Of a stretch of 48,932 bases of DNA, positions 35,831 through 44,310 are shown in pieces. Each line of letters opens with the position of its first letter. The first letter of the stretch is position 1. This DNA is from Chersky-840 sp036511675 (GTDB lineage: Bacteria > Actinomycetota > Acidimicrobiia > Acidimicrobiales > UBA8190). The translations under genes and the position numbers were made by a program. The stretch lies in contig DATCBU010000093.1 in NCBI GenBank assembly GCA_036511675.1, positions 1 to 48,932 of the forward strand, written 5' to 3'. Under the pieces are notes generated by a model that was given only the letters and a program-made list of their open reading frames with translations, was not told where the DNA came from and did not search any database.

Positions 35831-37135
35831 ATGACCGACCCCATGGCGCGCGCTCCCTCGGCACCGGCCGAGGGCATCCTCGATCCCAACGCCGAGCTGG
35901 TGACACTTCTCGCCACCCCCGAGGGCCGTGCCGATCCCTACCCCCATTACGCCCGCATCCGCGAGCACGCTCCGGTGTTCCGCTCCGCCATGGGCAGTTG
36001 GATCGTCACGCGCTTTGCCGACTGCCAGCAGGTCCTGCGGGCACCGCATTTCGGCAAGGGCGACGGAGCAGATGCCTCGGAACGGGGGCGGATGGCCCGA
36101 TGGGGGGTCCCCGCCGAGGAGGCGGCGGACTTCGTCGAGTTCTTCGCGCGCCGCCAGTCGATGCTGACCCTCAACCCCCCCGACCACACCCGTCTGCGCG
36201 GGCTGGTGGCCCGAGCCTTCACCCCCAGCACCGTCGAGGCCCTGCGCCCCCACGTCGGAGCGTTGTGCGACACGCTGCTCGACACCCTGGCGGAGCAGGC
36301 CGGTGGTGGACGAAGCGTGGACATCATGAGCGAGCTCGCCTTTCCGCTCCCGGTGGCGGTCATCGGCGAGCTGCTGGGTGTCCCGGTGGCGGACCGTGCC
36401 CAATTCCAAACGCTGGTACGGGCCGCCACCCGCATCCTCGAACCGATCTCGGACCTCGACGACCTGCGCGGAGCCCGAACGGCGCGGGTGGCGATGGAGC
36501 GGTACTTCGAGGACCTGATCGCCGAGCGGCGGCGGCGGCCGGCCGACGACCTGTTATCCGAGCTCATCGCCGTGTCCGACGGCACGGACCGGCTCGCCCA
36601 GGACGAGGTCATCTCCACCGCCATCCTGCTCTTCGCAGCCGGGTTCGAGACCACCACGAACCTCATCGGCAACGGCCTGTGGGCGTTGTTGCGCCACCCC
36701 GACCAGCTGGCCCACCTCAGGGCATCGGCGGATGACCCCGCTGCCGTGCAGCGGGCCGTCGAGGAGCTCCTGCGCTGGGACAGCCCGGTGCAGCTCGACG
36801 GGCGCATGGCACTGCGCCCCACCGAGATCGAGGCTCAGCCCATCGCCCCCGGCGAGCTCGTCATGACGTTGCTGGGCGCCGCCAACCGGGACCCGCGCCG
36901 ATTCCGTGACGCCGAAACCCTCGATCTCACACGGGACGAAGGGGCACCGATCAGCTTCGGGAGTGGAATCCACTACTGCCTGGGGGCGGCCCTGGCCCGG
37001 CTCGAGGGACAGGTGTGCTTCGGGCGCCTCCTCACCCGCTTCAACATCTCGCAGGGCGCGGGTGGCATCGAGCACCGTGACTCCATCACGTTGCGAGGAC
37101 TGGCCCGACTGCCGGTGGAACTGCTACCCGCCTGA
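35831..37135 (+). CDS. Cytochrome P450
   Basis: A 434-aa soluble bacterial P450 monooxygenase. I-helix AAGFETTTNLIG (A-G-x-E-T, a variant of AGxDT), K-helix EELLRW (ExxR), and heme loop FGSGIHYCLGAALARLE with the thiolate Cys383. NPPDHTRLRGLVARAFTP is the C-helix landmark (heme propionate His/Arg). Length is normal for CYP107/125-like class I enzymes, which need ferredoxin and reductase; the reductase at 32189-33400 could serve. It converges with xseB with 15 nt between. The exact CYP family needs a percent identity search. Confidence 0.93.
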   Translation: MTDPMARAPSAPAEGILDPNAELVTLLATPEGRADPYPHYARIREHAPVFRSAMGSWIVTRFADCQQVLRAPHFGKGDGADASERGRMARWGVPAEEAADFVEFFARRQSMLTLNPPDHTRLRGLVARAFTPSTVEALRPHVGALCDTLLDTLAEQAGGGRSVDIMSELAFPLPVAVIGELLGVPVADRAQFQTLVRAATRILEPISDLDDLRGARTARVAMERYFEDLIAERRRRPADDLLSELIAVSDGTDRLAQDEVISTAILLFAAGFETTTNLIGNGLWALLRHPDQLAHLRASADDPAAVQRAVEELLRWDSPVQLDGRMALRPTEIEAQPIAPGELVMTLLGAANRDPRRFRDAETLDLTRDEGAPISFGSGIHYCLGAALARLEGQVCFGRLLTRFNISQGAGGIEHRDSITLRGLARLPVELLPA

Positions 37136-37150
37136 TCGGTCCCGGTTCGG

Positions 37151-37498
37151 TCAGAAGGGAAGCGTCTCGCCTTCCCGGGCTCCCTCGCCCTTTGTTCCGT
37201 CGTCCTCTGCCACTGCGTCCTCTGCCACTGCGTCCTGCGACGATGCGGTCCGGCCGGCGGCCTCGAGCTTGGGCACCAGCTCCTCGACCTGTGCACGAGT
37301 GCGTCGGATCCGGCGGTCCAGCTCGTCGACGATGGCTGTCGCCCGCTCGAGCCTCGTGACGAGCTCGTCGACGTCGACGTCGCTCCTCTCGAAGAACTCG
37401 ACGATGCCGTCGAGCTCTCGACTGGCCGCCATGTAGCTGAGCTCTCCGACCGAGACGTCCTCATGAGCGCCCTTGTCGTCGCGTAGTTCCGCGTTCAT
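37151..37498 (-). CDS. xseB: Exodeoxyribonuclease VII small subunit
   Basis: A 115-aa subunit; several copies bind along XseA and modulate its single-strand exonuclease activity. The family core is ELSYMAASRELDGIVEFFER, DVDELVTRLERATAIVDEL, then RIRRTRAQVEEL. It is longer than usual because of an acidic tail with two exact copies of a 5-residue unit (AVAED), coded by a 15-nt tandem repeat, and an N-terminal extension. It starts 2 nt after the xseA stop on the same strand, the usual pairing. Confidence 0.88.
   Translation of the reverse strand: MNAELRDDKGAHEDVSVGELSYMAASRELDGIVEFFERSDVDVDELVTRLERATAIVDELDRRIRRTRAQVEELVPKLEAAGRTASSQDAVAEDAVAEDDGTKGEGAREGETLPF
37202..37231 (-). repeat. 15-nt exact tandem duplication in xseB
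   Basis: Two identical 15-nt units (37202-37216 and 37217-37231) code the repeated AVAED in the XseB tail. A recent slippage duplication that keeps frame. Confidence 0.85.
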
Positions 37499-37500
37499 CG

Positions 37501-38859
37501 CTACCCTTCGTTCTCGGATCTGGACTCTGTCTGGTCCACGGTCGAGCGCGCCCGACCGTCGGCGAATCTCGTGATCAGTGTGGACCCGAGCTCGAGCTCA
37601 CCGATCGAGCGCACCACGCCGCCGTCGGGACGCAATGTGATGGTGTAGCCCCTTTCGAGCTGACGATCGATGTCATAGGCGGCCAGCAACCGCCGCCAGG
37701 CGTCTGCCTTGTCTTGATGGCGGTCGAGGACGCTCAGGGCACGGGGGCCGATGCGGGTGGTCCGGCGTTCCACAGAGCTCCCCGCGAGGTCGAGCTGTCG
37801 TCGGGCATTGGTGGCGATCTGCGTCACCCTGCGCTCGAGGCGCTCGGTGTGGCGGGACAGCTGGTTGCGCGTGGCCGTGCCGAGACGCCGGCGAGCGGTG
37901 GCATCACGCAACGACGCCGCCTCGAGTGCGTCGGCGGCACGTCTCCCGATACGGGCCCCTGAGCTGGCCACCGACTCCCACCACGTACGCACCCGACGGA
38001 CCAGCTCCTGGGCACAGGCCGTGGGTGTCACGAATGCATCGTTGGCCACGATGTCGGCGACGGACTGGTCGCCGGTGTGCCCGATGCCGGTCCACAATGC
38101 GATGGAGGAGGTGGCGATGGCGCGAGCCACGGGCTCGGCATCGAAGGCAGCCAGATCACCTCGAGAACCACCGCCGCGCACGAGGACACCGATGTCGCAA
38201 TCCGATGCCGACATGGCGTGCAGCGCCCTGGCGATCGAAGCCGGGGCCCCGGCGCCCTGGACGTTGGCCTTGAACAGGACCACGGAGAAGGCGAGATCCG
38301 ATTCCCGGAGTTGTCCGACGAAGTCGTTGTAGCCCTCGGAGCCGAGGCTGGCCACCAGCCCGATGCGCAGGGGAACGGCGGGCACCGCCAGCGCCTGATT
38401 GCGTCGCAGGAGCCCCTCAATCTCGAGTGTCTTGAGCAAAGCGGCGCGGCGCGCCGCCAGTCGGCCGAGCAAGGCCGTGACATCGACGTCCGAGGCGATG
38501 AAATTGATCTGACCCTTCGGGGGATAGAACTCCACCCGGCCCCGCAATGAGACCACGGTCCCTGGTTCGAGGACGATTCCCTGACCAACGAGTGCCACCT
38601 TCAACGGGCCCCAGGTCCTTCCCCAGCAATTGACCTTGAGCACGGGCGTATCACGACCCCGGACTGCATCGGGGTCGACGAGGTCCATGTAACAGTGCCC
38701 GGTACGGTCGGAGATGCTCTGGATCTCGCCTCGGACCCATTGCAGATGGCCCCGTGGGAACGAGGCGGTCACCGCGGCCTGCACCTGCCGGTAGAGCGCG
38801 GCAATGGAGAGCGGTTCGGGCTGCTCCACGAGAGCGAGCCGCTCCGGCTGCGGGTCCAT
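37501..38859 (-). CDS. xseA: Exodeoxyribonuclease VII large subunit
   Basis: The catalytic subunit (452 aa) that cuts single-stranded DNA into short oligonucleotides. The N-terminal OB domain holds WVRGEIQSISDRTGHCYMDL and LRGRVEFYPPKGQINFIASDV. The catalytic domain holds RIGLVASLGSEGYNDF, VLVRGGGSRGDLAAFD, and TGIGHTGDQSVADIVANDAFVTPTA (partly shown). Then comes a helical coiled region and the C-terminal LERGYTITLRPDGGVVRS. ATG 38859 has TAGGGT 7 nt upstream. It is divergent from rnpB. Confidence 0.94.
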   Translation of the reverse strand: MDPQPERLALVEQPEPLSIAALYRQVQAAVTASFPRGHLQWVRGEIQSISDRTGHCYMDLVDPDAVRGRDTPVLKVNCWGRTWGPLKVALVGQGIVLEPGTVVSLRGRVEFYPPKGQINFIASDVDVTALLGRLAARRAALLKTLEIEGLLRRNQALAVPAVPLRIGLVASLGSEGYNDFVGQLRESDLAFSVVLFKANVQGAGAPASIARALHAMSASDCDIGVLVRGGGSRGDLAAFDAEPVARAIATSSIALWTGIGHTGDQSVADIVANDAFVTPTACAQELVRRVRTWWESVASSGARIGRRAADALEAASLRDATARRRLGTATRNQLSRHTERLERRVTQIATNARRQLDLAGSSVERRTTRIGPRALSVLDRHQDKADAWRRLLAAYDIDRQLERGYTITLRPDGGVVRSIGELELGSTLITRFADGRARSTVDQTESRSENEG

Positions 38860-38866
38860 GAAGGCA

Positions 38867-38872
38867 ACCCTA
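38867..38872 (-). promoter_or_regulatory. Candidate -10 element for xseA-xseB
   Basis: TAGGGT (minus strand) lies 7 nt before the ATG at 38859. Confidence 0.5.
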
Positions 38873-38954
38873 GCGAGGGGGGTGATGGCCGATGCGCCCT
38901 CGGCGCCCGAGCCCAGCGGTGTCGAAGTGCCGTCCGACCTGGCAAACTGAAGAC

Positions 38955-39328
38955 GACGGTGAGTCGGCCGGGTGGTCGCGCCACGGGCTCGTCCTCGGAC
39001 GGGGACCGCGGCGAGGAAGGTCGGGGCTCCATAGGGCAGGGTGCTGGCTAACGGCTAGTCGGGGCGACCCGAAGGAAAGTGCAACAGAGAGCAGACCGCC
39101 GATGGCGGGCGCAAGCCCGCACAGGTAAGGGTGAAACGGTGCGGCAAGAGCGCACCAGCGGCCGGGGTGACTCGGCCGGCTCGGTAAACCCCACCCGGAG
39201 CAAGGCTGAACGTGGGACATGGGTAGCCCGCCCGCCCCTTGTGGGCAGTCCCCAGGTAGGCCGCTGAGATGGATGGCCACCTCGTCCGAAAGGGCGACAG
39301 AACCCCGCCTACAGGCCGACTCACCGTC
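38955..39328 (+). ncRNA. rnpB: RNase P RNA (bacterial type A)
   Basis: Catalytic RNA that trims tRNA 5' leaders. The two ends pair perfectly over 15 bp (38955-38969 with 39314-39328), forming P1. Conserved core pieces appear in order: GAGGAAGGTCGGGGCTCC, GGGCAGGGTGCTGGCTAACG, CGACCCGAAGGAAAGTG, ACAGAGAGCAGACCGCC, GGTAAGGGTGAAACGGTGCG, GTAAACCCCACCCGGAGCAA, and near the end ACAGAACCCCGCCTACAGGC. Length is about 374 nt, normal for type A. The exact 5' and 3' ends are set by P1 only. The integrase of a mobile element starts 54 nt after the RNA. Confidence 0.95.
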
Positions 39329-39381
39329 AACCAGGGGAAATACGCTAAAATCCCTACTTCACCCCTACTCGGGAGGTCGTG
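39290..39381 (+). other. Probable left boundary (attachment region) of a mobile element
   Basis: Inference: a tyrosine integrase begins immediately after the rnpB 3' end, in the orientation and at the distance seen when elements insert at the 3' end of a structural RNA gene and restore it. The core att sequence would lie in the last part of rnpB. No second copy of the rnpB end was found in the window, so the right end must lie beyond base 48932. Confidence 0.45.
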
Positions 39382-40518
39382 ATGTACGGGAACGGCACCA
39401 TGCGCGAACGCCCACCAGGATCGGGCCGGTGGGAGCTGCGGGTCTACCTGGGGCGAGACCCTGAGACCAACCAGCCCCGTCAGGTGTCACGGGCGGTACG
39501 GGGCGGGAAGCGCGTCGCCACCAAGGCTCTGCACGAGCTGGTGCAGGAAGTGAGCGAAGGTCGCCACGTCGGTCCCGCCGCCACCATGGGCAAGCTCTTG
39601 GATGAGTGGTTGACTACCCTGACCCGCCTGGGCAAGGCCAGGTCCACCATTGAGAGCTACACCGTCCACGTGGAGAAGCACATACGGCCCGCGCTCGGCC
39701 ACGTCCGGTTGGACAAGCTGACCGCCCACGACCTGGACACCTACTTCTCGGGACTGGCCGACAAGAAGGGACTGGCGTTGGCCACCATCCGGTTGGATCA
39801 CGCCGTGGTGTCGGCGGCACTGTCTCAGGCCGTGGCTTGGGAATGGATCAAAGACAATCCCGCCCGCCGCGCCCGTCTGCGCGACACCCCCACCACCACC
39901 ACGGCGGCATTGACCGTGGACCAGCTTCGCAAGCTGTATTCCACGGCCGTGGCCGATGACCCCGACGTGGGCGTGGTGATTGCCCTGGCGGCACTGACCG
40001 GATGCCGAAGGGGCGAACTGTGTGGGCTCAAGTGGAGCGACGTCGATTGGAAGCGGGCCTGCGTCAAGGTAGAGCGGGCCTGGGTGTCGTCCACGGGCGG
40101 GCAGCATCTCACCACCACCAAGACGGGCAAGGCCCGAACGGTGTTCATCGGGACCGTGGGGGTGGCCCTGCTAGAGCAGTATCAAGACCTCAAGCGGGAA
40201 CTGATCGGCCACGAACCAGACGGCTGGCTTCTGTCCTATGACGGGGGCACCACGCCGATGGGAGCCAAGACCCTCACCGATTACGTGACCAGGCTGGGGA
40301 AGAAGCTGAAGATCCCCGTCCACTTCCACACCCTGAGGCATTTCGCCGCCACCGAACTGGTGCACGCCGGGGTGGACCTGCCCACCGCCGCACTCCAAAT
40401 GGGCCATTCCCCTGGGGTCATGGCCAGTACCTACCTGCACTCCACCGACGAACGGGGATCGGCGGCAGGGGAATTGATTGCCGATGTGGTGGGCAAGGCG
40501 CTGGCATCGAGTCAATAA
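39382..40518 (+). CDS. Tyrosine recombinase / phage-type integrase
   Basis: A 378-aa site-specific recombinase. The order is an N-terminal AP2-like arm-binding start (ERPPGSGRWELRVYLGRD), a SAM-like core-binding domain (LGKARSTIESYTVHVEKHI), then the catalytic domain with the full set Arg209 (TGCRRGEL), His316-x2-Arg319 (FHTLRHFA), His342 (MGHSP) and Tyr351 (TYLH). All residues needed for activity are present. ATG 39382 has GGGAGG 5 nt upstream; a GTG at 39379 is too close to it. It sits beside rnpB, so its target is probably the rnpB 3' end. Confidence 0.93.
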   Translation: MYGNGTMRERPPGSGRWELRVYLGRDPETNQPRQVSRAVRGGKRVATKALHELVQEVSEGRHVGPAATMGKLLDEWLTTLTRLGKARSTIESYTVHVEKHIRPALGHVRLDKLTAHDLDTYFSGLADKKGLALATIRLDHAVVSAALSQAVAWEWIKDNPARRARLRDTPTTTTAALTVDQLRKLYSTAVADDPDVGVVIALAALTGCRRGELCGLKWSDVDWKRACVKVERAWVSSTGGQHLTTTKTGKARTVFIGTVGVALLEQYQDLKRELIGHEPDGWLLSYDGGTTPMGAKTLTDYVTRLGKKLKIPVHFHTLRHFAATELVHAGVDLPTAALQMGHSPGVMASTYLHSTDERGSAAGELIADVVGKALASSQ

Positions 40519-40526
40519 CCCCAAAA

Positions 40527-40559
40527 GGAAGAGCCCCGGGCCGAAGCCGGGGCTCTTCC
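40527..40559 (-). terminator. Intrinsic terminator between integrase and the small minus-strand gene
   Basis: A perfect 13-bp GC-rich stem (40527-40539 with 40547-40559) with a 7-nt loop. On the minus strand it is followed by TTTT, so it is best placed to end the transcript of the 40585-40941 gene; on the plus strand it may also stop integrase transcription less efficiently. Confidence 0.8.
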
Positions 40560-40584
40560 CAACGACCACATGTGAGTTGTCGGA

Positions 40585-40941
40585 TCACCGCGTGTAGTGC
40601 TCTGATCGATTGAAGTACCGAGAACCCGTCACGACGCCCTTGCGCCCAGTCTTCGACCAGCCCCGTTCCTCCATTTTGAGCCTGACAGCCACGCCAACCG
40701 CTTGATGAAACCTGGGGCTGCCTTCCAGGGCCTCGACAATCGCTGGGTCGGCCTCAACGAACGTGACGGCACCGGTCAGCGCGGGGTGTCCGAGTTCCTG
40801 TGCGACTTCCATCCTCCCCACGATCTCCGGATTGTTGAGGGTGTCGAACAGGTGGGCCGTTGCATCGGGGTAACGCTCTAGCCCGGGCACGTACGTGGCG
40901 CCGTGCCGGTCATTGATGAACTCCTCCATTTTTAGTGTCAT
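40585..40941 (-). CDS. Small unknown protein of the mobile element
   Basis: A 118-aa protein with no recognised family. It is mixed alpha/beta in look, acidic in the middle (FVEADPAIVEALEGSPRF) and basic at the end (EERGWSKTGRKGVVTGSRYFNR). ATG 40941 is supported by TAGACT 8 nt upstream and by a terminator right after the stop. An inverted repeat GTGTA-GG-TACAC lies just upstream of that -10. It follows the Abi-like HEPN gene on the same strand after 143 nt. An antitoxin or accessory role for the HEPN protein is possible but is only a guess from position. Confidence 0.6.
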   Translation of the reverse strand: MTLKMEEFINDRHGATYVPGLERYPDATAHLFDTLNNPEIVGRMEVAQELGHPALTGAVTFVEADPAIVEALEGSPRFHQAVGVAVRLKMEERGWSKTGRKGVVTGSRYFNRSEHYTR

Positions 40942-40949
40942 GGGCAGAC

Positions 40950-40955
40950 AGTCTA
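40950..40955 (-). promoter_or_regulatory. Candidate -10 element for the 118-aa gene
   Basis: TAGACT (minus strand) lies 8 nt before the ATG at 40941. Confidence 0.45.
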
Positions 40956-40967
40956 GAGCGTCGTTCT

Positions 40968-40979
40968 GTGTAGGTACAC
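40968..40979. promoter_or_regulatory. Inverted repeat upstream of the 118-aa gene
   Basis: GTGTA-GG-TACAC, a perfect 5-bp inverted repeat, 12 nt upstream of the -10 candidate and so between -10 and -35. A position suited to repression, perhaps by the gene's own product. Confidence 0.35.
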
Positions 40980-41084
40980 TATTCGGCTGTCTGAGTCCAA
41001 CCTGGTCCTGGCCACGTCGTTTCGGGATATGTGTTCCAGTAACACACCCAACACAAGATGTTGGGATGCCCTGGGTCCAGCCCA

Positions 41085-41783
41085 CTAGGACCTGAGTGGC
41101 CAAGTCCCCAGAAGCCTCGGGATGGGGTGCTCTTTGAGGAGTGCCGGGACCTGGCTTCGCTCTGTCATCCACACCTGAATGGGGGGAGAGATGTGGCCAG
41201 CAACGGTCTTGGCCTGTTGAAAAACGCCCTCAAGAGGTAGGTCAAAAATCGGGTCGTGATGGGCAATCGCGTTGCGGAGGGCGACGAGATTCTTAACTCG
41301 ATCCTCGGCATCGACCCGTTTGACCCTGATCCCTGCCGGAACGCCGAAAAACGCCTTTTCGAGGGTTGGCCAAAGCCTCTGTTGATATCTCTGGAGTAGG
41401 AGTGAACGCCAAAACCCGAAACTGAGGGCCGCTACCACGGCATCGTGATCCGGGGATTCGTCGTCAGCGTATTCCTGGGCGTCTTTCTTTGCCTTGTCGA
41501 CCAGCTTCCCCTCTGGGTCGAAAAGAACGCTCGACTGGTCATACCACTCTCTGCCGCTCTGTCTGGGTGGGTATTCCTCTCGGAGTACCTGGTCAAAGGC
41601 ATTTCTCAGTAGCACTTCGACCACACCGAGATCGGCCAGGAACGCACCGCCGATCCGGAGATTCCATTCGTAAAGTTTGATCGTTAGGTCTGGATCCCAG
41701 CCCGCTCGATCTCCGTAGAGCGCCATACGAGGTTCGGAGAACCGCTCTCGAAACGCTTGGAGCAATGTCTCCGCTGAGGGCAT
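41085..41783 (-). CDS. Abi-like HEPN-domain protein (abortive-infection family)
   Basis: A 232-aa protein resembling the Abi-like (Abi_2/AbiD/F) family. The hallmark is LRNAIAHHDPI near residues 169-179, the R-x4-H motif of HEPN ribonucleases (Arg170, His175), preceded by a helical body with LLRNAFDQVLREEY and FGFWRSLLLQRYQQRLWPTLEKAF. In phage defence such proteins cut RNA to halt the infected cell. ATG 41783 has TAGCCT 8 nt upstream; the open frame continues to 41966 but without similarity. It is divergent from the type III R-M operon. Confidence 0.8.
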   Translation of the reverse strand: MPSAETLLQAFRERFSEPRMALYGDRAGWDPDLTIKLYEWNLRIGGAFLADLGVVEVLLRNAFDQVLREEYPPRQSGREWYDQSSVLFDPEGKLVDKAKKDAQEYADDESPDHDAVVAALSFGFWRSLLLQRYQQRLWPTLEKAFFGVPAGIRVKRVDAEDRVKNLVALRNAIAHHDPIFDLPLEGVFQQAKTVAGHISPPIQVWMTERSQVPALLKEHPIPRLLGTWPLRS

Positions 41784-41791
41784 CGGAAGCC

Positions 41792-41797
41792 AGGCTA
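41792..41797 (-). promoter_or_regulatory. Candidate -10 element for the Abi-like gene
   Basis: TAGCCT (minus strand) lies 8 nt before the ATG at 41783. Confidence 0.45.
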
Positions 41798-41945
41798 CAA
41801 ATCGTGCCCCGGGGGTTGGGTGTGTCACCGAACAAATATCCTCGTTTCGCCCTCCTGGCTGGGATTTCGCCAGGCACGTTGCCCTCCGGGGAAATGGGGT
41901 CGACCCAGGTAGGGCAGCGTCCACCGCACGATTCCAGGGCTCTGA

Positions 41946-41992
41946 TGTAGCCAATGGTGTAGCCACGGAACCACGTCAGCTCCACGTCAGCT
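41946..41992. repeat. Short direct repeats in the divergent Abi/Mod spacer
   Basis: Two 11-nt tandem copies of CCACGTCAGCT (41971-41981, 41982-41992) and, just before them, two copies of TGTAGCCA (41946-41953, 41958-41965). They lie in the 352-nt stretch between the Abi-like and Mod genes (41784-42135), which otherwise shows no gene. They could be iteron-like protein-binding sites. Confidence 0.5.
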
Positions 41993-42122
41993 CAGGCCGA
42001 CTACCTGGTGAATTCGGGCAGCAGGTGTTGGCACCACACGTGCCTAGGGCTGTCGTTCAGTTGGCTATCCGGCGCCAGGAAAAGGGCGACCGGCTTAGTT
42101 CTCTGGGACACATCCCCTCTCC

Positions 42123-42128
42123 TAGGAT
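42123..42128 (+). promoter_or_regulatory. Candidate -10 element for the type III R-M operon
   Basis: TAGGAT lies 7 nt before the GTG at 42136, fitting leaderless transcription and fixing the start of mod. Confidence 0.45.
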
Positions 42129-42135
42129 CCGAGCC

Positions 42136-44307
42136 GTGCCCAAGGAAGAGAGTGCTGCCAGGACCGGGCGGCCTGCTGCCCGGAAAGCCAGCGCCACGAG
42201 CAAGACCAGAACGGGCGCGTCTTCAAATCCGAGAAGGGCTTCGAGCGGTGACAAGAGAGTGCCAGCGCCGAGGAGATCCCGGACCGTCACTCGAAAAAGC
42301 ACGACCGGTGCCCCAGGAAAGGCGTCGGGCCGCACAGCCAAGGCGCGCAGAGGGAGGTCGGAAGCGGCTCCCCTAGGACTTGACGCACCGTCGCCCGTCG
42401 AGCCAGTACTGGCAGAAGCGTCCGAAGAAGACCTTGTCGACGCGCTAGAGGCCGTTGCGGAAGGTGGAATCCGGATCACATTCGCTGGCAAGGCCAATGC
42501 TCGACGTCTTGCCCGCCTTGTACGTCCACGGACTACCACTCCCGTGCCCAGGTTCAGTTTCGGCTCCGCAGAAGATCAATCCGCAAACCTCGTTATCGAG
42601 GGTGACAACCTTCAGGCGATGACAACTCTCTACAAACTGCGTGGGCAAGTCGATCTCATTGTGACTGACCCGCCTTACAACACTGGCACTGATTTTCGCT
42701 ATAACGACAAGTGGGACGACGATCCAAACGATCCCGGGCTCGGTGACTTCGTATCAGAAGACGATGGGGCTCGTCACACAAAGTGGATGAAGTTCATGTG
42801 GCCTCGCTTGCAACTGATGAAGGCAATGCTGAAGCCTAATGGTGTTCTAGCCATATGTATTGATCACCGCGAGCTGTTTCGGCTCGGGCAAATGCTTGAC
42901 GAGCTATTCAAAGACCGAAGGCGTCTTGCGATAATCAACTGGCAAAAGGCCGTGGCTACCAAGTCCGACAAAAAGCATGTCTCCACTTCGACGGAATATG
43001 TGCTCGTGTATGCGAAGGACGAAGAACTAGCACGCACTGGCCTATTGGATCGTGATAACAGTCGGTACTCGAACCCGGATGACGACCCAAAGGATGAATG
43101 GCGGGAGGGCAATCTAACTGCGCGAACGTGGGCCGAGAAGGATGACTATGCAATTCAGTCACCGTTCACAGGGGAACTTCACGATCCGGCGGGCGGTGGG
43201 GCATGGCGGCATCCGAAGCGAAACGTAAAGGCATGGTTGGAAGAATGGGGCGTTAGTTACGTAGAGGTTGATCTTGGTGACGGACGCCCGACAGCATTGA
43301 TGGTAAAGAATGGAACACCTGGCTCGGTTCCGGCGTCCGCCCGGCGAGCAGCGCAGTCAGTGCTTGCACGAGGGCAGTGGCCCTTCATTTGGTTTGGTCG
43401 GGATGGTCAAGGCAGACCCCGAACGAAGACCTACTTATACGCCGTCAAACAGGGAAGAGTTCCCACGACATGGTGGGAGGACGATCCCGAAGACGAGGTA
43501 AGCCCCATTCAACTTGAGGCAATCTCCTGGGCACATGAACAGTCCGGCCGCTCCAGCGATGGCGTCAACGAGTTGACGGCCGTTGTTGGCCCTGGTCATG
43601 GATTTGAAACTGTGAAACCTCTAAAGCTCATAAGCAAGATCATTCAACTCTGGTGCCCTCCCAATGGACTCGTCGTAGATCCCTTTGCTGGTTCCGGAAC
43701 TACTGCTCATGCGATCCTGGCAATGAACGCCGAGCTTGAAGCGAGTCGCCGCTTCGTAATGATCGAACAAGGGCGTCCCGAACGCGGAGACTCCTACGCT
43801 CGCACACTCCTTGCCGAACGGCTTAAGCGTGTCTTGAAAGGCAATTGGGCGTCAGGGAAGCAGCCGCCATTGCCCGGTGGTTTCTCATTTGTCTCGCTAG
43901 GAAAGAGAGTTGACGCCGCGGCCCTACTCCGCATGGAGCGAGAAGAAATGGTGGATACAGTGATCGCCTCACACTTCGATGCGAACCACCGACGAGGAGA
44001 TCAGCTTGTACGGGTCGAGCGAGAAAGGAGACCATATCGATACCTAGTTGCACGCAACAGCGACAACGAGGGCTTCTTCCTCGTGTGGGATGGTCCGGAG
44101 AAGAACACGAACCTCACTGAAGCAGTTTACAACTCTTGTGCGAGAGAAGCAGATGATGCTGGGCTCAAGCCAGGGTCCTATAACATCTATGCCCGACTGT
44201 ATGTCTTTCAGACCGAAGGCATCCGTTTCCTTCAGATTCCAGATCGCATCCTTGCTGACTTCGGCTTGGACGTTCGCAGTGAGCCGTTCTCTGACGACGA
44301 CCTGTAA
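42136..44307 (+). CDS. mod: Type III restriction-modification methyltransferase (Mod)
   Basis: A 723-aa site-specific adenine methyltransferase of the beta class: DPPYNTG (motif IV, residues 178-184) comes before DPFAGSGTT (motif I, from residue 515), with the target-recognition region between them. NLVIEGDNLQAMTTLYKLRGQVD precedes motif IV as in Mod and related enzymes. Oddity: the first 90 or so residues are an Arg/Lys/Ala/Ser-rich tail (RTGRPAARKASATSK, RRASSGDKRVPAPRRSR), like a histone-H1 tail with a GRP core, not usual in Mod. The Res gene starts 3 nt after the stop. Codon use is visibly less GC-rich than the chromosome to the left. Confidence 0.9.
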   Translation: MPKEESAARTGRPAARKASATSKTRTGASSNPRRASSGDKRVPAPRRSRTVTRKSTTGAPGKASGRTAKARRGRSEAAPLGLDAPSPVEPVLAEASEEDLVDALEAVAEGGIRITFAGKANARRLARLVRPRTTTPVPRFSFGSAEDQSANLVIEGDNLQAMTTLYKLRGQVDLIVTDPPYNTGTDFRYNDKWDDDPNDPGLGDFVSEDDGARHTKWMKFMWPRLQLMKAMLKPNGVLAICIDHRELFRLGQMLDELFKDRRRLAIINWQKAVATKSDKKHVSTSTEYVLVYAKDEELARTGLLDRDNSRYSNPDDDPKDEWREGNLTARTWAEKDDYAIQSPFTGELHDPAGGGAWRHPKRNVKAWLEEWGVSYVEVDLGDGRPTALMVKNGTPGSVPASARRAAQSVLARGQWPFIWFGRDGQGRPRTKTYLYAVKQGRVPTTWWEDDPEDEVSPIQLEAISWAHEQSGRSSDGVNELTAVVGPGHGFETVKPLKLISKIIQLWCPPNGLVVDPFAGSGTTAHAILAMNAELEASRRFVMIEQGRPERGDSYARTLLAERLKRVLKGNWASGKQPPLPGGFSFVSLGKRVDAAALLRMEREEMVDTVIASHFDANHRRGDQLVRVERERRPYRYLVARNSDNEGFFLVWDGPEKNTNLTEAVYNSCAREADDAGLKPGSYNIYARLYVFQTEGIRFLQIPDRILADFGLDVRSEPFSDDDL

Positions 44308-44310
44308 TCG

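Noticed and set aside
39329..39381. rnpB terminator
   Set aside because: Only a 4-5-bp GGGA/TCCC pairing with a large loop was seen; the original terminator may have been displaced by the integration, but this cannot be shown.
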